Shown here piece after piece: positions 63,872 through 64,000 of a stretch of 64,000 nucleotides of DNA. Source of the stretch: JAEUMW01 sp963734295 (lineage in GTDB: Bacteria; Pseudomonadota; Gammaproteobacteria; Burkholderiales; JAEUMW01); contig CAVTGS010000027.1 of assembly GCA_963734295.1 (NCBI GenBank), forward strand, positions 194,260-258,259, in the 5' to 3' direction. The notes beneath the pieces are model-generated. The model saw only the letters and a list, made by a program, of their open reading frames with translations. It did not search any database and had not been told where the DNA came from. The stretch's first letter is position 1. Every line of letters begins with the position of its first letter. Both the position numbers and the translations under genes were made by a program.

Positions 63872-64000
63872 GATCGGCTCCGTGGCGCCCGAATCTCCCT
63901 CCGCCAATGCTATCACTTCCGACCGCTTCACTTCTATTTCCCGCAACGCCGCAGGCTGCCGATCGCTATCGACAACTCTCGACCCGAGAACGGGCGTTCA

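Overview
The window is high-GC DNA, densely packed with genes on both strands. Its families are typical of Pseudomonadota: periplasmic glucan protein OpgD, AsmA, QseB/QseC-type two-component pairs, SYLF/YSC84 lipid-binding proteins, RND and DUF2955/HlyD/NodT efflux parts, a TAXI solute-binding protein, GltS and MltF. A betaproteobacterium or close relative is my best guess, but there is no rRNA, tRNA or ribosomal gene here to prove it. The region holds many decayed insertion-sequence and gene fragments (IS91-, IS630- and IS110-type transposases, a rarA tail, an acetate-kinase start, partial copies of neighbouring genes). About ten otherwise well-conserved genes are broken by single-base indels, many of them +1 in homopolymers, so most of those frameshifts look like uncorrected sequencing errors.

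Layout. 1-4.6 kb: start of an RND efflux permease and its adaptor, then opgD between two IS91-type transposase relics. 4.6-11.4 kb: a SYLF lipoprotein, a frameshifted asmA-like gene, a membrane-anchored serine hydrolase and a HigBA-type toxin-antitoxin pair. 11.4-16 kb: a gltS gene overlapping an unusually long TAXI-type binding lipoprotein gene, then small membrane or unknown proteins. 16-22.5 kb: response regulator, histidine kinase, a PAS/GAF sensor without an output domain, an EF-hand protein, msrB-msrA and a hydrolase. 22.5-23.2 kb: VapBC with a palindromic operator inside its promoter.

24.5-30.9 kb is the most interesting part: seven tightly packed genes on the minus strand. In transcription order they encode a thermostable-hemolysin-family protein, an AMP-dependent acyl ligase, a haem-oxygenase-like putative diiron enzyme, a short-chain dehydrogenase, an exported TPR-like protein, and a QseB/PmrA-type regulator with its kinase. 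The first five are joined by four overlapping stop/start junctions. A TTAAT-N6-TTAAT direct repeat sits where an OmpR-family activator site would be expected upstream of the first gene. The operon lies between an intact aminopeptidase gene and a second, relic copy of that gene's 3' end. It looks like a self-regulated small-molecule (probably acyl-derived) biosynthesis or signalling locus.

31-44 kb is an accessory, stress-type region: metallo-beta-lactamase-fold protein, DUF2892, class II-like cytochrome c, methyltransferase, SulP transporter, a K+-channel-like protein, DUF2252 and a large MGH1/GH63-like glycosidase; two FNR-like sites occur here. 44.7-49.9 kb: an outer-membrane protein with a zinc phospholipase/nuclease-like head next to a lipase-like lipoprotein, then SYLF, a lipoprotein and an OmpA-type lipoprotein. 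50.3-59 kb: BASS transporter, DUF2254, and an AI-2E permease/NodT/HlyD/DUF2955/ion-channel operon preceded by a truncated copy of the permease start. 59-64 kb: a chimeric STAS-like/DUF502 gene, beta-carbonic anhydrase, a third SYLF protein with strong hairpins after it, relics, and MltF.
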